Of a stretch of DNA of 64,000 nucleotides, positions 1 to 10,564 are shown in pieces (position 1 is the first letter of the stretch; the number at the start of each line of letters is the position of its first letter). The notes under the pieces were generated by a model that saw only the letters and a list, made by a program, of their open reading frames with translations, was not told where the DNA came from and ran no database searches. The translations under genes were made by a program, and so were the position numbers. The stretch comes from Shewanella maritima (GTDB taxonomy: Bacteria; Pseudomonadota; Gammaproteobacteria; Enterobacterales; Shewanellaceae). The stretch covers positions 496,001 through 560,000 of the forward strand of contig NZ_CP036200.1 of the NCBI RefSeq assembly GCF_004295345.1, in the 5' to 3' direction.

Positions 1-3000
1 AATCCAAATACCGACATCAGCGAGCTACCCAACCGTTTATTCGTATTTGGTATCTCATCCATGCCGCCGCAAACCCTTGAGGTTTTATATAAACTTGCCA
101 CACGCATTGATGTCACTATCTTTTCCCTCAGCCCTTGTCAGCACTATTGGGGCGATATTGTTGACCCGAAAGTGCGTGCGCGTATGGCCTTGCAATATGC
201 AGGCAAAAAACAACTTGATGCCAACTGGGAAAACACACTAGAAGTCGGCAATCCACTACTGGCTAACAACGGAAAAATGGGGCGCGAGCTACTGGATTTA
301 ATGCTGAGCCTGCCAGAAGCTCACACCGACTTTGGCGATGATTGTTATATCGAAATTGAACCAGACAACCTGCTCCATGGCGTGCAATACGACATTTTGC
401 AAATGGAAACCTTAGGCCGAGCCCTTGGCCCGCAGGCTGATATTTACCAAGACATCAATGGCCGCAGAACGCTGTCAAAAGTAGATGACTCCATTACCCT
501 GCGCAGCTGCCATAGCCCACTTAGGGAAGTAGAAACGCTACACGATCATATCTTAAACCTGCTTAGCGATAATCCAGAACTTGCGCCAAAAGACATTGTG
601 ATCATGCTGCCCGATGTTGCCGCCTACGCGCCTTATATCGACGCAGTTTTTGGCACGGCCAACAGCCAACACTTTGAAGACCTAGCCAACTATTGGCATG
701 ATGAAAACTCAGCGCACAAGGCCAACCGCTATCTGCCTTATGCCATTGCCGATCGCGGCGCAGCCCAAGAATCACCATTAATTAATAGCTTTCTAACCCT
801 GCTCAATATCAACCAGAGCCGTTTCTCGTTAAGCGAAATCATCAGCATACTCGAAGTCCCAGCAATTTTACGCCGCTTTGGGCTTGATGATGACGACTTA
901 AACCTGATCAGGCGTTGGTTAGATGATGCCAATGTTCGTTGGGGACGCGACGAGCAAAGCCGAGCCGAGCTTGGCTTGCCAGAGTTTGACCAAAACTCAT
1001 GGGCATTTGGCATCAAACGCCTCATTCTTGGTTATGCCATGCATGATGAAGCCGATATTTATCAGCACACCTTACCCGTTGCTGGCGTTGAGGGGCAATC
1101 AGCACAGGCGCTTGGGAAACTACTTAACTTTATCGAAACCATAGATTACTTTAGCGAGCAATTTAAAGCCGACATCAACAGTCACGACAAACTCGCCCTG
1201 CTCGGTCAATTACTAGATGATTGTTATGACGCCATAGATGATGAGCAGCAACAGCTACTTGCGGTGCGCGAAGCCTTAGCGGCATTAGATACCGAGCTTG
1301 CCAATGCAGGTCATAAAGGCAAGCTGGAAATTGAAATCTTACGCCAGTGGTTTACTCAAAGACTCACAGAATCACGTGTTGGTCAACGTTATCTTGCCGG
1401 TAGCATCAACTTTTGTACCCTGATGCCAATGCGCTCAATTCCGTTTAAAGTGGTATGTTTACTGGGGATGAACGATGGCGTCTACCCTAGAGTACAGCAC
1501 CCTGTGGGTTTTGATTTGATGGCGCACTTTGGCGCAGAAAAAGGCGATCGCTCTCGCAGGCTTGACGATAGATACCTGTTCCTTGAAGCCTTATTATCTG
1601 CAAGGCAGCAGCTATATATCAGCTATATTGGTCACAGCGAGCGCGATAATACCGAGCGTTTACCGTCAATGTTGGTATCTGAGCTGATTGAGTTTATTCA
1701 AATGAGCTACTTGCCTGAAGCTGCGGCGTCAGATAACCCAGCCCAGCTTGAACAGACAATGCTGGATAAAGCGGTAATTGAGCAGCTTATCATCGAGCAG
1801 CCACTGCAGCCTTTCGATAAGCAGCATTACCAAGCCAATGAGCTGAAACCAAGCTTGCACAGCTTTAATCAGCAGTGGTGCCCGCCAGCGCAGTCTGAGC
1901 ATCAAGCGCCAACAGTGTTTATTGGCAACAAACCGATTATTAACATTGAAGCGCCAACGTCATCACATGAGTTAGATGAAAATCTGCTGCCGTTTGATAC
2001 CACACAAGACATCGAGCTATCAGCGCTAATGCGTTTTTATCGCAACCCTGCACAATACTTTTTCAACCGTACCTTGCAGCTGGATTTATCGCTTAATATC
2101 GATGCCGATGATAATGACGAGCCATTCGCTCAGGACAATCTCGCGCGTTACAACACGCAATCAATGCTCATTAGCAATGCGCTAGGCAGAACACTGGGGG
2201 ATGAAGGCAGCGAAACTGACACTCAACTAATCGACACCTTAAAAGCTGCAGGTGGACTGCCGCTCGCACCCTTTAATGATTTGATCCTTGAGCGCTATCA
2301 GCAAGATATTGCGCCACTGGTGAGCCGCATACGTTACCTGTATCAAGACGATAATGTTGACGACCTGAGCGCCATTAGTATTGATCTAGAGTGCAATGTC
2401 GATTTAGGCAAAACAACATCTCATTTGACTACACTGCAGCTAACCGGCCGCATCGATAACCTATGCACTAAGGGCTTAGTGGGCTATCGCCCAAGTCAGG
2501 CCCATGGTCGCGATATTATTCAGCTGTACCTGCGCCATCTATGCTTAAACGCCATGGGCGAAACCAAGCATAGCTACCTGATTGATATTAAAAACTTCCA
2601 TAGCTTTGCCCCGCTTAGCGCCGAACAAGCCACAGCGCAGCTGTCTCGTTTTATGCGCTACTTTGTCGCAGGTCAATCTACGCCACTTTGCTTACCGCCA
2701 CGTACCAGCTTTGTGTATGCCAGCACCGAGGGTGAGCATCAAGAAAAGTTAAATGCCGCAGAAGGTCAATGGCACAGTAGCCAGTCATCATTTTTAGAGG
2801 GCAATGAGGCGCACAACAAACGCTTATTTAGCTTCCCTGACAACTTCGACACGCCAGCATTTACCCAAAATGTCGACTATCTGTTTGCCCCTATGGTGAG
2901 CCTGTATCACAGTGATGCACTCGACGAATTAGAAACCTTTGTTACTGGTGCAGCCATCGAGCAGCACGCGCAAGTCGTTAATCAAGCTGCTGGCGCTAAG

Positions 3001-3012
3001 GAGCTAAGCTAA
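1..3012 (+). CDS. recC: RecC subunit of exonuclease V (5' end outside window)
   Basis: RecC is the Chi-recognising, non-catalytic subunit of the RecBCD helicase-nuclease that processes double-strand breaks. The frame is open from base 1, and the residues before the first in-window ATG (RLFVFGISSMPPQTLE) are typical RecC, so the gene starts upstream and about 1003 residues are visible. The family is usually about 1100 residues. The stretch SINFCTLMPMRSIPFKVVCL also matches the conserved RecC core. The TAA stop at 3010-3012 shares its last A with the recB ATG, so the two are translationally coupled. The order recC-recB-recD lacks the ptrA gene that sits between recC and recB in E. coli. Confidence 0.95.
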   Translation, partial: NPNTDISELPNRLFVFGISSMPPQTLEVLYKLATRIDVTIFSLSPCQHYWGDIVDPKVRARMALQYAGKKQLDANWENTLEVGNPLLANNGKMGRELLDLMLSLPEAHTDFGDDCYIEIEPDNLLHGVQYDILQMETLGRALGPQADIYQDINGRRTLSKVDDSITLRSCHSPLREVETLHDHILNLLSDNPELAPKDIVIMLPDVAAYAPYIDAVFGTANSQHFEDLANYWHDENSAHKANRYLPYAIADRGAAQESPLINSFLTLLNINQSRFSLSEIISILEVPAILRRFGLDDDDLNLIRRWLDDANVRWGRDEQSRAELGLPEFDQNSWAFGIKRLILGYAMHDEADIYQHTLPVAGVEGQSAQALGKLLNFIETIDYFSEQFKADINSHDKLALLGQLLDDCYDAIDDEQQQLLAVREALAALDTELANAGHKGKLEIEILRQWFTQRLTESRVGQRYLAGSINFCTLMPMRSIPFKVVCLLGMNDGVYPRVQHPVGFDLMAHFGAEKGDRSRRLDDRYLFLEALLSARQQLYISYIGHSERDNTERLPSMLVSELIEFIQMSYLPEAAASDNPAQLEQTMLDKAVIEQLIIEQPLQPFDKQHYQANELKPSLHSFNQQWCPPAQSEHQAPTVFIGNKPIINIEAPTSSHELDENLLPFDTTQDIELSALMRFYRNPAQYFFNRTLQLDLSLNIDADDNDEPFAQDNLARYNTQSMLISNALGRTLGDEGSETDTQLIDTLKAAGGLPLAPFNDLILERYQQDIAPLVSRIRYLYQDDNVDDLSAISIDLECNVDLGKTTSHLTTLQLTGRIDNLCTKGLVGYRPSQAHGRDIIQLYLRHLCLNAMGETKHSYLIDIKNFHSFAPLSAEQATAQLSRFMRYFVAGQSTPLCLPPRTSFVYASTEGEHQEKLNAAEGQWHSSQSSFLEGNEAHNKRLFSFPDNFDTPAFTQNVDYLFAPMVSLYHSDALDELETFVTGAAIEQHAQVVNQAAGAKELS

Positions 3013-6000
3013 TGTCTGAGTTAAATACAAAATTTATGACTGGAAAAACTCAACAAACAGCAATGCCACAATCAGCAATAGCCGTTAAACCGCTTAAACC
3101 TTTAGCGCTAAGCTTTTCCGGTACTAACTTGATTGAGGCCAGCGCCGGTACAGGTAAAACCTATACCATTTCAGGCTTGTATCTCAGGTTGCTACTTGGC
3201 CATGGCGGCCAAGCACCGCTCACCTGTGAGCAAATTTTGGTGGTAACCTTTACCAATGCCGCCACCGAAGAGTTGCGCGATCGTATTCGCAAACGTATCC
3301 AACTGGCATTTAAGCGCTTTATTGGCGTGGCTACAGATGATGAATTTATCGAAGCGCTCTACCAACAAACACCTGAAGCAGAGCGCGAGCTTGCCATTAA
3401 ACGCTTTGATTTAGCGCTGAAAACACTTGATGAAGCCGCCATTTATACCATTCACGGTTTTTGTCAGCGGGTGCTGGCTGATATGGCGTTTGAGTCCTCT
3501 TTGCTATTTGAGTCTGAATTTACCCTTGATGACAGTGAATACTTACATCATGCGGTGCGCGATTTTTGGCGCGAGGTATGTTATCAACTGCCACCTAGCA
3601 TGGCAGCGCTTATTAGCAGCAAGGTTGCCACGCCAGATGAGCTAGCCAAAAAACTAAGGCCGCTATTAGGCGCGACCGAGGCGGTGCAATCATTCACGCC
3701 ACAAGAATTTACTAAGCTCAGCCAATCATTAGTTGAAAGCATTGCTCGTTTAAAAAAACGCTTTGCGCTGGAGCAAGACACCACTCTTGAGCTATTAACG
3801 GCGCTACCGCTCAATGGCGCGCGTTTTGGTAAAAAAGCCGAAGGCTACCCTAAACTCACGCAAATGTTCGAGCAACTGGCAACCTGGGCGCAATTTGGCC
3901 AAGGCCTACCACCGATGAAGGTGCTTGAGCATTTATCTTTATCAACACTCAAGCTTAATAAAGGCGGCGAAATACCCACGGTGCAACAAGCACCATTGCT
4001 CGATCATATTGAGCGCGTTTATGAAGCCATCAATCAGGTTATGCCAGCGTTTTTTGTCAAAGCGCAACAAGGCATTAAACACAGGTTTATTGAGCAAAAG
4101 CGTCAACGTAACTTGATGACACCTGATGATTTACTGCTCACCCTTGCCGATGCGATTAAATCGCAAGGCAGCGTACTCAGTCAGGCCATCGCTAAACGCT
4201 TCCCTATGGCGATGATTGATGAGTTTCAAGATACCGACCCGCTACAGTTTGATATTTTTAGTGCGGTTTATCATCAAAACCAGTCACAAGATGCCGTAGC
4301 AGACAGCTTAATTAGTGCAAGCCCCGCGCTTGGCTTGTTGATGATTGGCGATCCCAAACAGGCTATTTACGCCTTTCGCGGCGCTGACATTTACACCTAT
4401 ATCAGTGCGCGCAAGCAAACCGAAGCCCATTTTAACCTCGATACCAACTACCGCTCTGGTAAAGACTTAGTCAGCTCGGTAAATGCCTTATTCAAGCTGC
4501 ACCACGACCCATTTATTAGTGACGCGATCCCATTTGATGAAGTCGCAACGCCGCCACAAGCTGCGCAGAAACAATTAATCAATAGTAACGAGTCTTGCTC
4601 ATTAGGTATTCGCCTGCTTGCTGAAGACCCTGAAGCTGGCCTTAACAAAACCAATGCAAGGCAATTACTCAGTGAAGATGCCGCCAATGAAATTGCTAAG
4701 CTGCTAAATGACGCGGCTAATAACCAGTGCTTAATCAAGCAAAAGCCGCTACAAGCTAAAGATATTGCGGTACTGGTGCGCGACAGAAATGAAGCCGCAG
4801 TTATCAAAGAGTCGTTATCTTCACGCGGCATTGGCGCAGTATTTCTCAGCCGCGACAGTGTGTTCAACACCCAGGAAGCCAGCGACATAGCCCTGATTTT
4901 GCAAGCACTGGCTAACCCTAAAGATGAGCGCCGTATTCGTGCGGCGCTCGCTTGCGAGTTAATTGGTTATAGCGCCGAGCAAATCCATCAGTTCAATCAA
5001 AATGAAAATCAGCGTCAAACCCTACTCGACCAGTTTATGCAGTGGCATGATATCTGGCTAAGCAACGGCATTATGCCAGCGCTACTGCGTATGGCGAGCG
5101 ACACTAAACTGGTGCAACGACTGCTGAGCCAGAGGCTAACAAGCACAGTTCAATCCAGCTTGAATATTGATGACGATGAAGTTGGCAATATCAACGCCAG
5201 CGGTGAGCGCCGCCTCACCGACTTTAGACATCTGGCCGAGCTGCTACAGCAAAAAGCCACCGAGCTTGATGGCAGTAGCGCATTGATCAATTGGTTTGAA
5301 CAGCAGCTCATCGATGCAAATGGTCAAGACGAGCAACAGCTAAGATTGGAGAGCGAGCAAAATCTGGTGCAAATTGTCACCATTCATAAATCGAAAGGTT
5401 TGGAGTACCCAATTTGTTTTGTGCCTTTTGTCAGTTTGGTGCGCGGCAATAATCGCACGCCAGAGCCTCTGCTTTATCATCAAGACGACCAACTCATATG
5501 GGATTTGGACGGCAGCAAAGATGGCTGGGAAATACAAAAACGCGAAGCGCTCGCTGAAGACTTACGTTTGCTGTACGTCGCCCTTACCCGCCCTGTGTAT
5601 CGCTGCTATCTTGGCATCGCAAATCAGTCGCGTAAATTAAAAGCAGGAATAAGCTCACAGTTGTTCCAAAGCGCCATTGGCTACCTGCTTGGCATTACCG
5701 ACAAAAATTGCCTGATTGACGACATCAAAACTCAATTGAGCCCATTAGCAGCGCTCGATTTTATCAACATAATTGATATTGAGCCGCAAGAGGTGTGTTC
5801 ACTAGCGCAATCTCAGGAGCAAGAAGCCGAGCTTGCTGCCAAGGTATTAACTAGACCACAAGGGATCAGTTGGCGCGTAGGTAGCTACTCTGGTTTAGTA
5901 AAAGATAGGGGTCTAGTAACAGACGCTCATAAGGTTGAGCAGCACACTCCTGCCGCAATCCCGGGCGCAGATGATGAAGACTTTAACCAAGAAACTAACA

Positions 6001-6839
6001 TCGAGCTTAACCCACAAACTAAAGAGCTCGTGCCTGCATTTATCCACGGAGCAGCAGAGCCCTTTGAAGAAAATACACTGCTAGTAGACGAGGTGCAATA
6101 CAACCGCTTTACCTTTGAACGCGGTGCTAATGCCGGTAGCTTTATGCATCTGGTGATGGAAGAGTTTGACTTCACCAAAGCAGATAACGAGCTTGAAGGC
6201 GCGTTACTTGAGTCAATGAAGCGCTATGGTTTTGATGAACAGATCTGGCTTGCACCATTAACTCAGTGGTATCAAGAGATCTTGGCAACGCCATTGCAGA
6301 TCCCAGCTAGCTCGTCAGAGTTAACCTTATCAAAGCTGGGCGCTAAGCAGGTTATGGTGGAGATGGAGTTTTATCTTCCCCTTGAAGCCCTGAGTGCAGA
6401 TAAGCTTAATCAAATACTGATCCGCTACGGTTACCCAGCAGGATTTAGCTTCGATACCCTATCGGGCATGCTCAAAGGTTTTATCGACTTAACCTTTGAA
6501 TACCAAGGTAAATACTTTATTGCTGACTATAAGTCTAATCACCTTGGCGATGATTACAGCCATTATGTAGGCGATAACTTAACCGCAGCGATATATGATC
6601 ACCACTATCACCTGCAATACATACTGTACACGGTCGCCCTGCACCGCTTTTTGCAGTTGCGTCATCCAAATTATGACTACCAATCCCACATGGGCGGCAG
6701 CTTGTATTTATTCTTACGCGGCATGAATCCGGCTCACCCTAATAGCGGCGTGTATTACGACATGCCGCCCCAAGCATTAATCGAAGAGTTAGATCAATTG
6801 TTCAAGTCAGGTCAATCAGTAGGAGCGCAAGCATGTTAG
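3012..6839 (+). CDS. recB: RecB helicase-nuclease subunit of exonuclease V
   Basis: RecB is the 3'-5' SF1 helicase and the only nuclease of RecBCD. Visible motifs, in order: Walker A IEASAGTGKT (residues 41-50), FTNAATEELRDRIR, the Walker B-type IDEFQDTDPLQFD, the helicase motif TIHKSKGLEYP, and in the C-terminal nuclease domain GFIDLTFEYQGKYFIADYKS with the catalytic Asp/Asp/Lys arrangement of the RecB nuclease family. At 1275 residues it is slightly longer than E. coli RecB (about 1180). It overlaps recC by one base and recD by seven bases, which fits one operon producing a stoichiometric complex. All key residues look intact. Confidence 0.97.
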   Translation: MSELNTKFMTGKTQQTAMPQSAIAVKPLKPLALSFSGTNLIEASAGTGKTYTISGLYLRLLLGHGGQAPLTCEQILVVTFTNAATEELRDRIRKRIQLAFKRFIGVATDDEFIEALYQQTPEAERELAIKRFDLALKTLDEAAIYTIHGFCQRVLADMAFESSLLFESEFTLDDSEYLHHAVRDFWREVCYQLPPSMAALISSKVATPDELAKKLRPLLGATEAVQSFTPQEFTKLSQSLVESIARLKKRFALEQDTTLELLTALPLNGARFGKKAEGYPKLTQMFEQLATWAQFGQGLPPMKVLEHLSLSTLKLNKGGEIPTVQQAPLLDHIERVYEAINQVMPAFFVKAQQGIKHRFIEQKRQRNLMTPDDLLLTLADAIKSQGSVLSQAIAKRFPMAMIDEFQDTDPLQFDIFSAVYHQNQSQDAVADSLISASPALGLLMIGDPKQAIYAFRGADIYTYISARKQTEAHFNLDTNYRSGKDLVSSVNALFKLHHDPFISDAIPFDEVATPPQAAQKQLINSNESCSLGIRLLAEDPEAGLNKTNARQLLSEDAANEIAKLLNDAANNQCLIKQKPLQAKDIAVLVRDRNEAAVIKESLSSRGIGAVFLSRDSVFNTQEASDIALILQALANPKDERRIRAALACELIGYSAEQIHQFNQNENQRQTLLDQFMQWHDIWLSNGIMPALLRMASDTKLVQRLLSQRLTSTVQSSLNIDDDEVGNINASGERRLTDFRHLAELLQQKATELDGSSALINWFEQQLIDANGQDEQQLRLESEQNLVQIVTIHKSKGLEYPICFVPFVSLVRGNNRTPEPLLYHQDDQLIWDLDGSKDGWEIQKREALAEDLRLLYVALTRPVYRCYLGIANQSRKLKAGISSQLFQSAIGYLLGITDKNCLIDDIKTQLSPLAALDFINIIDIEPQEVCSLAQSQEQEAELAAKVLTRPQGISWRVGSYSGLVKDRGLVTDAHKVEQHTPAAIPGADDEDFNQETNIELNPQTKELVPAFIHGAAEPFEENTLLVDEVQYNRFTFERGANAGSFMHLVMEEFDFTKADNELEGALLESMKRYGFDEQIWLAPLTQWYQEILATPLQIPASSSELTLSKLGAKQVMVEMEFYLPLEALSADKLNQILIRYGYPAGFSFDTLSGMLKGFIDLTFEYQGKYFIADYKSNHLGDDYSHYVGDNLTAAIYDHHYHLQYILYTVALHRFLQLRHPNYDYQSHMGGSLYLFLRGMNPAHPNSGVYYDMPPQALIEELDQLFKSGQSVGAQAC

Positions 6840-8953
6840 TCACTCAAGCGCCAATTAAACAATTACTGCAACACTGGCAGCAACAAGGTTTGCTTACCCC
6901 ACTCGATAGACATTTTGCGCTTGAGCTGACCCGTTTGCAAAGTCGCAATGAAGAAGTTGATGCCGACACTCAACAGCAACAAGAGTCTCTGCAGCTATTA
7001 ATCTGCGCACTGCTGAGCCAGCGACTCTCCAGTCAGCACACTTGTTTGGTGATTAACTCGATTAATCTTGAAAACCCACTCGGCGAGAACCTATTTAGCG
7101 CATCAACAAATACCCCGAGCTGCCAAATCAGCGTTAATCATCAACAACTTGAGCAGCTTATCAGCGAGTTTAGTTTTGTTGGTCAAAGTGGTGACAACAA
7201 GCCGTTAATTCTTGAACTTGGTCGTTTGTACTTAAACAAGTACCACTACTTTGAGACTCAGGTCGCGGCCAAACTTTTAGCACTAAGTCAGTCCCATTTT
7301 CAGCTGGATATTGCCAGTACGCGAAGAGATTTAGACATACTGTTTCCTGTTGATAGCAGTTCACCAACCCAAGGCTTTAACTGGCAAAAAATCGCCACCG
7401 CAACAGCGCTGACACAAGCTTTAGCAGTGATAACTGGCGGCCCTGGCACAGGTAAAACCACCACGGTAACTAAACTGCTGTTACTGCTACTAAGTCAGCA
7501 ATCACTTACCATGAAACTGGTTGCCCCTACAGGTAAAGCCGCAGCGCGATTAACTGAGTCCATCAAAGGTTCCAAAGCGAGGCTTAAAGGCAAGCTAGGT
7601 GATAATCAAAGACTTATCGATGCCTTAAACGCTATTCCTGAAGAAGCCTCGACCTTACATCGCCTGCTTGGTGTTATTCCGCACTCACATCGTTTTCGTC
7701 ACCATGCAGATAATCCGCTGCGGCTTGATTTGTTAGTGATTGATGAGGCGTCAATGGTGGATTTACCCATGATGCATAAAATCGTCAGCGCGCTACCTGC
7801 GAACGCAAGGCTCATTTTACTGGGGGATCAAGACCAATTAGCCTCGGTTGAGGCCGGTGCTGTGCTGGCTGATATTTGCTTAGGGTTAAGAAATACCCAG
7901 GTTAATCAGAGTTTTAACGGGGAATCTCAGGGGCAAATAAACGATGCTTGGGCGATGCGTTACAGCGCCAATCAAGCCAAGTTAATTGCTGAGCTTACCG
8001 GTGAAGATGTGAGCCAATATCAAGTTGCACAGCAAAACAGCTTTGGCGATAGCTTATGTATGCTGCGCCACAGCCACCGCTTTGTGGGTGATGCAGGTAT
8101 TGGCAAGCTGGCAACGGCTGTGAATCAGGCTGATGTTCGGCAGATCCGTCAGGTGATTAGACGTAATTATCCAGAGCTAGTTTGGTTTCAGCATCAAATT
8201 AACGATGCAAATGCTATCGCAGCTAGCGACAACGCGGGCAAAAGTGAGCTACTCGAATTTGCTTGCAGTGCCTATCAGCCCTATTTAGACATGATTGGAC
8301 ATAACCAAAACGTGTTTAGCTCACTCGCGTTAAGTGAAGGTGCAACTGACCAAGCAGTTAATGAGCACGCAGCTAATGAGCAGCCAGCCATTTATACCAG
8401 TGAGCAAATCATTGATAGCTACAACCAGTTCCGTTTGTTGTGCGCCATGCGCAGCGGCCAATATGGCGTTGATGGCATTAACGCCAGCATGACCCTAGCG
8501 CTGCAGCAAAAGCAGCTACTCAAACCGCAGCAAGAATTTTACCTAGGCAGGCCGATTATTATCCAAAGCAATGACTACAACCTTGGGCTGTTCAACGGCG
8601 ATATCGGACTCATTTTGCAAGATGATGCCAACCCAAGCAGGCTGATGGCGCACTTTATTCAAGCCGATGGCAGCATTTTAAAAGTGCTACCAGCAAGGCT
8701 ACCAAAGCACGACACCTGCTTTGCGATGACAGTGCATAAATCTCAGGGTAGTGAGTTTGACTGTGTGGCGTTTGTACTACCAGCTATGCCAACGACTTCG
8801 CAATGGCAACTGCTGACAAAAGAGCTGGTGTACACCGCAATTACGCGCGCTAAAAGCTATTTCTATTGCCTAGGTACGGCTAAGGTTTTCGAGCGAGCAA
8901 GTACTAACATCACTTTGCGCAGCTCAGGGCTTGGCGAAAGGCTTTGGGGTTAA
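6833..8953 (+). CDS. recD: RecD helicase subunit of exonuclease V
   Basis: RecD is the 5'-3' SF1B helicase of RecBCD. Visible motifs: Walker A TGGPGTGKTTTV (about residues 201-212), VIDEASMVD, GDQDQLASVEAGAVL, and near the C-terminus TVHKSQGSEFD and YTAITRAKS. At 706 residues it is somewhat longer than E. coli RecD (608); part of the extra length is a low-complexity, Asn/Ala-rich insertion around residues 500-520. The AGGAG at 6821-6825 precedes the ATG at 6833 and supports this start, which lies inside the end of recB. No clear terminator follows, but the next gene has its own possible promoter. Confidence 0.97.
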   Translation: MLVTQAPIKQLLQHWQQQGLLTPLDRHFALELTRLQSRNEEVDADTQQQQESLQLLICALLSQRLSSQHTCLVINSINLENPLGENLFSASTNTPSCQISVNHQQLEQLISEFSFVGQSGDNKPLILELGRLYLNKYHYFETQVAAKLLALSQSHFQLDIASTRRDLDILFPVDSSSPTQGFNWQKIATATALTQALAVITGGPGTGKTTTVTKLLLLLLSQQSLTMKLVAPTGKAAARLTESIKGSKARLKGKLGDNQRLIDALNAIPEEASTLHRLLGVIPHSHRFRHHADNPLRLDLLVIDEASMVDLPMMHKIVSALPANARLILLGDQDQLASVEAGAVLADICLGLRNTQVNQSFNGESQGQINDAWAMRYSANQAKLIAELTGEDVSQYQVAQQNSFGDSLCMLRHSHRFVGDAGIGKLATAVNQADVRQIRQVIRRNYPELVWFQHQINDANAIAASDNAGKSELLEFACSAYQPYLDMIGHNQNVFSSLALSEGATDQAVNEHAANEQPAIYTSEQIIDSYNQFRLLCAMRSGQYGVDGINASMTLALQQKQLLKPQQEFYLGRPIIIQSNDYNLGLFNGDIGLILQDDANPSRLMAHFIQADGSILKVLPARLPKHDTCFAMTVHKSQGSEFDCVAFVLPAMPTTSQWQLLTKELVYTAITRAKSYFYCLGTAKVFERASTNITLRSSGLGERLWG

Positions 8954-9100
8954 CTCTGAACAATTCTAAAATGGCTAAATTAGCTCAACTTACTAAAAAC
9001 AACAAAATTGATTAAAACAACGCCACTAAAATGAACAAGCGCTAACATTGCTTGATTGTGCCTGCTAAGGCTCATTATCATGGGCGCTGCTAGTTGGTCT

Positions 9101-9106
9101 TATAAT
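9101..9106 (+). promoter_or_regulatory. Possible -10 box of the D-alanine ligase gene
   Basis: A perfect TATAAT lies about 75 bases before the ATG at 9182, in the 228-base gap after recD. No good -35 box is seen at the expected spacing, so this is a weak call. The rest of the gap (8954-9181) shows no other feature. Confidence 0.35.
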
Positions 9107-9181
9107 TACAAGCTACAGTTTTTTGCAGCATTCTGAGCTGTCAAAAAGCAGTGGCATAGGTTTTACGCTTTGGAGCATTTG

Positions 9182-10189
9182 ATGTCGAAAATCAATGTAT
9201 TGTTATTGTGCGGTGGCGGCGGCGCTGAGCACGATATTTCCCTTCTTTCAGCCAAGTTTTTTGAAACAACGCTCGAAAACATTCCTGAATACCAGGTACA
9301 AAAGGTTGAACTAAATAAGCAAGGGCAATACATCACGTCAGATGGTGAGATTTGTGAGCTTACTGGCGAGCGTCAATTGAGACACGTTGCAGAGCCATCA
9401 AAAAACTGGCCAATTGATTTTGTTATCCCATGTATTCACGGCTATCCGGGCGAAACTGGCGATATTCAATCTTACTTTGAGCTGATTGGCCTACCTTACT
9501 TTGGTTGTGACGCAGAAGCATCACGAAACAGCTTCAACAAGGTCACCGCAAAAATGTGGTTTAGCGCTCTTGGCATTCCTAACACGCCTTACCTATTTCT
9601 ACATCAACTCGATGACCAAGCCATTAGCGAAACCCAAGCAGCCTTTGATAAATGGGGCTCTGTGTTTGTAAAAGCCGCGTCACAAGGCTCATCTGTAGGT
9701 TGCTACAAGGTCGATAACCGCGATGATATCGCAAATGTACTTAAAGACGCGTTTAAGTATTCACCTTATGTGGTGGTTGAGAAAACCATTGTTGCTCGTG
9801 AGCTAGAAGTCGCCGCATATGAATATCAAGGTGAAGTGATTGCCAGCAAGCCAGGCGAAATCATTTGCGATAGCAACTCATTTTATACCTTTGATGAGAA
9901 ATATGCCGCAGATAGCAAGGCAAGCACTAAAGTTGAAGCTGACAACCTAACCGCCGAACAGCTTGCCAAAATACAAGCATACTCAATCAAAGCCTTTAAA
10001 GGCATGAAGCTACGTCACCTGTCACGTATCGATTTCTTCTTAACCGAAGACGGTGAAATTTTGCTAAATGAAATCAACACCTTCCCAGGCTCAACCCCGA
10101 TTTCCATGTTCCCCAAAATGCTAGCGCACAATGGCCATGACTATGGTGAGTTCTTAAAAGATGCCGTAACGAGAGCGTTGAACTCATAA
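9182..10189 (+). CDS. ddl: D-alanine--D-alanine ligase (ATP-grasp family)
   Basis: This enzyme joins two D-alanines using ATP in the cytoplasm to make the dipeptide end of peptidoglycan precursors. The N-terminus [14 protein letters not shown] fits the family's first domain. The phosphate-binding stretch [14 protein letters not shown] and the metal-binding C-terminal stretch [18 protein letters not shown] are present. Length is 335 residues, normal for Ddl. A TTG four codons upstream (9170) keeps the frame open, but the GGAG at 9172-9175 sits 6 bases before the ATG at 9182 and overlaps that TTG, so the ATG is chosen. Which Ddl paralogue this is cannot be told from the window. Confidence 0.9.
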   Translation: MSKINVLLLCGGGGAEHDISLLSAKFFETTLENIPEYQVQKVELNKQGQYITSDGEICELTGERQLRHVAEPSKNWPIDFVIPCIHGYPGETGDIQSYFELIGLPYFGCDAEASRNSFNKVTAKMWFSALGIPNTPYLFLHQLDDQAISETQAAFDKWGSVFVKAASQGSSVGCYKVDNRDDIANVLKDAFKYSPYVVVEKTIVARELEVAAYEYQGEVIASKPGEIICDSNSFYTFDEKYAADSKASTKVEADNLTAEQLAKIQAYSIKAFKGMKLRHLSRIDFFLTEDGEILLNEINTFPGSTPISMFPKMLAHNGHDYGEFLKDAVTRALNS

Positions 10190-10245
10190 GCTCGTTTTTG
10201 ATTACAGACCGGTAGCATAGCTATTTGCAACCTACGACTGCGACA

Positions 10246-10270
10246 AAAAACGCCTCATTGAGGCGTTTTT
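10246..10270. terminator. Bidirectional intrinsic terminator after ddl
   Basis: AAAAACGCCTC, a 3-base loop, then GAGGCGTTTTT: an 11-bp perfect stem with A and T tracts on both sides, able to stop transcription from ddl (+) and from the 5'-nucleotidase gene (-). Confidence 0.85.
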
Positions 10271-10332
10271 GAGTGAAATTTACCTAACTAGACCAGTTAT
10301 ACCTCCAGTCTCAAACCTTCTCCCTCGAAATT

Positions 10333-10557
10333 GCCGAAAGGCGCTTAAGAAAATGACGTAATCCAGATAGGACATCTGGATAGCTTTCGTTTGGCCATGG
10401 ATGGCCTATCGAAAGCGTTAGACATTTTCTTAATAAGCATGAGGGTAACAATTTCGTAGGGACGGCAAAGGGAGATGCAAGAGGGGGATTGCTGTTGATC
10501 CCCTTCTTGCTCGGGTGTGGGATGAAATCCCACGACTTTCTCCAAACGAAGTTTGGA
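10333..10557. repeat. Cluster of consecutive hairpins, possible dispersed repeat or structured RNA
   Basis: Seen directly: GCC-GAAA-GGC at 10333-10342; an 11-bp outer stem TTAAGAAAATG (10345-10355) / CATTTTCTTAA (10423-10433) enclosing two inner hairpins, ATCCAGAT/ATCTGGAT (10361-10381) and GCTTTCG/CGAAAGC with a further GGCCAT/ATGGCC stem (10383-10416), which makes a three-way junction; a 13-bp hairpin at 10477-10510; GTGGGAT-GAA-ATCCCAC at 10517-10533; and TCCAAAC-GAA-GTTTGGA at 10541-10557. The GAAA and GAA loops all read on the + strand. A 76-codon minus-strand frame covers it but looks incidental. It ends 8 bases from the stop of the 5'-nucleotidase gene. Confidence 0.6.
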
Positions 10558-10564
10558 AACAGAA

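Noticed and set aside
4448..4888. 146-codon antisense frame within recB
   Set aside because: Shadow of the recB frame; the sense frame carries helicase motifs throughout.
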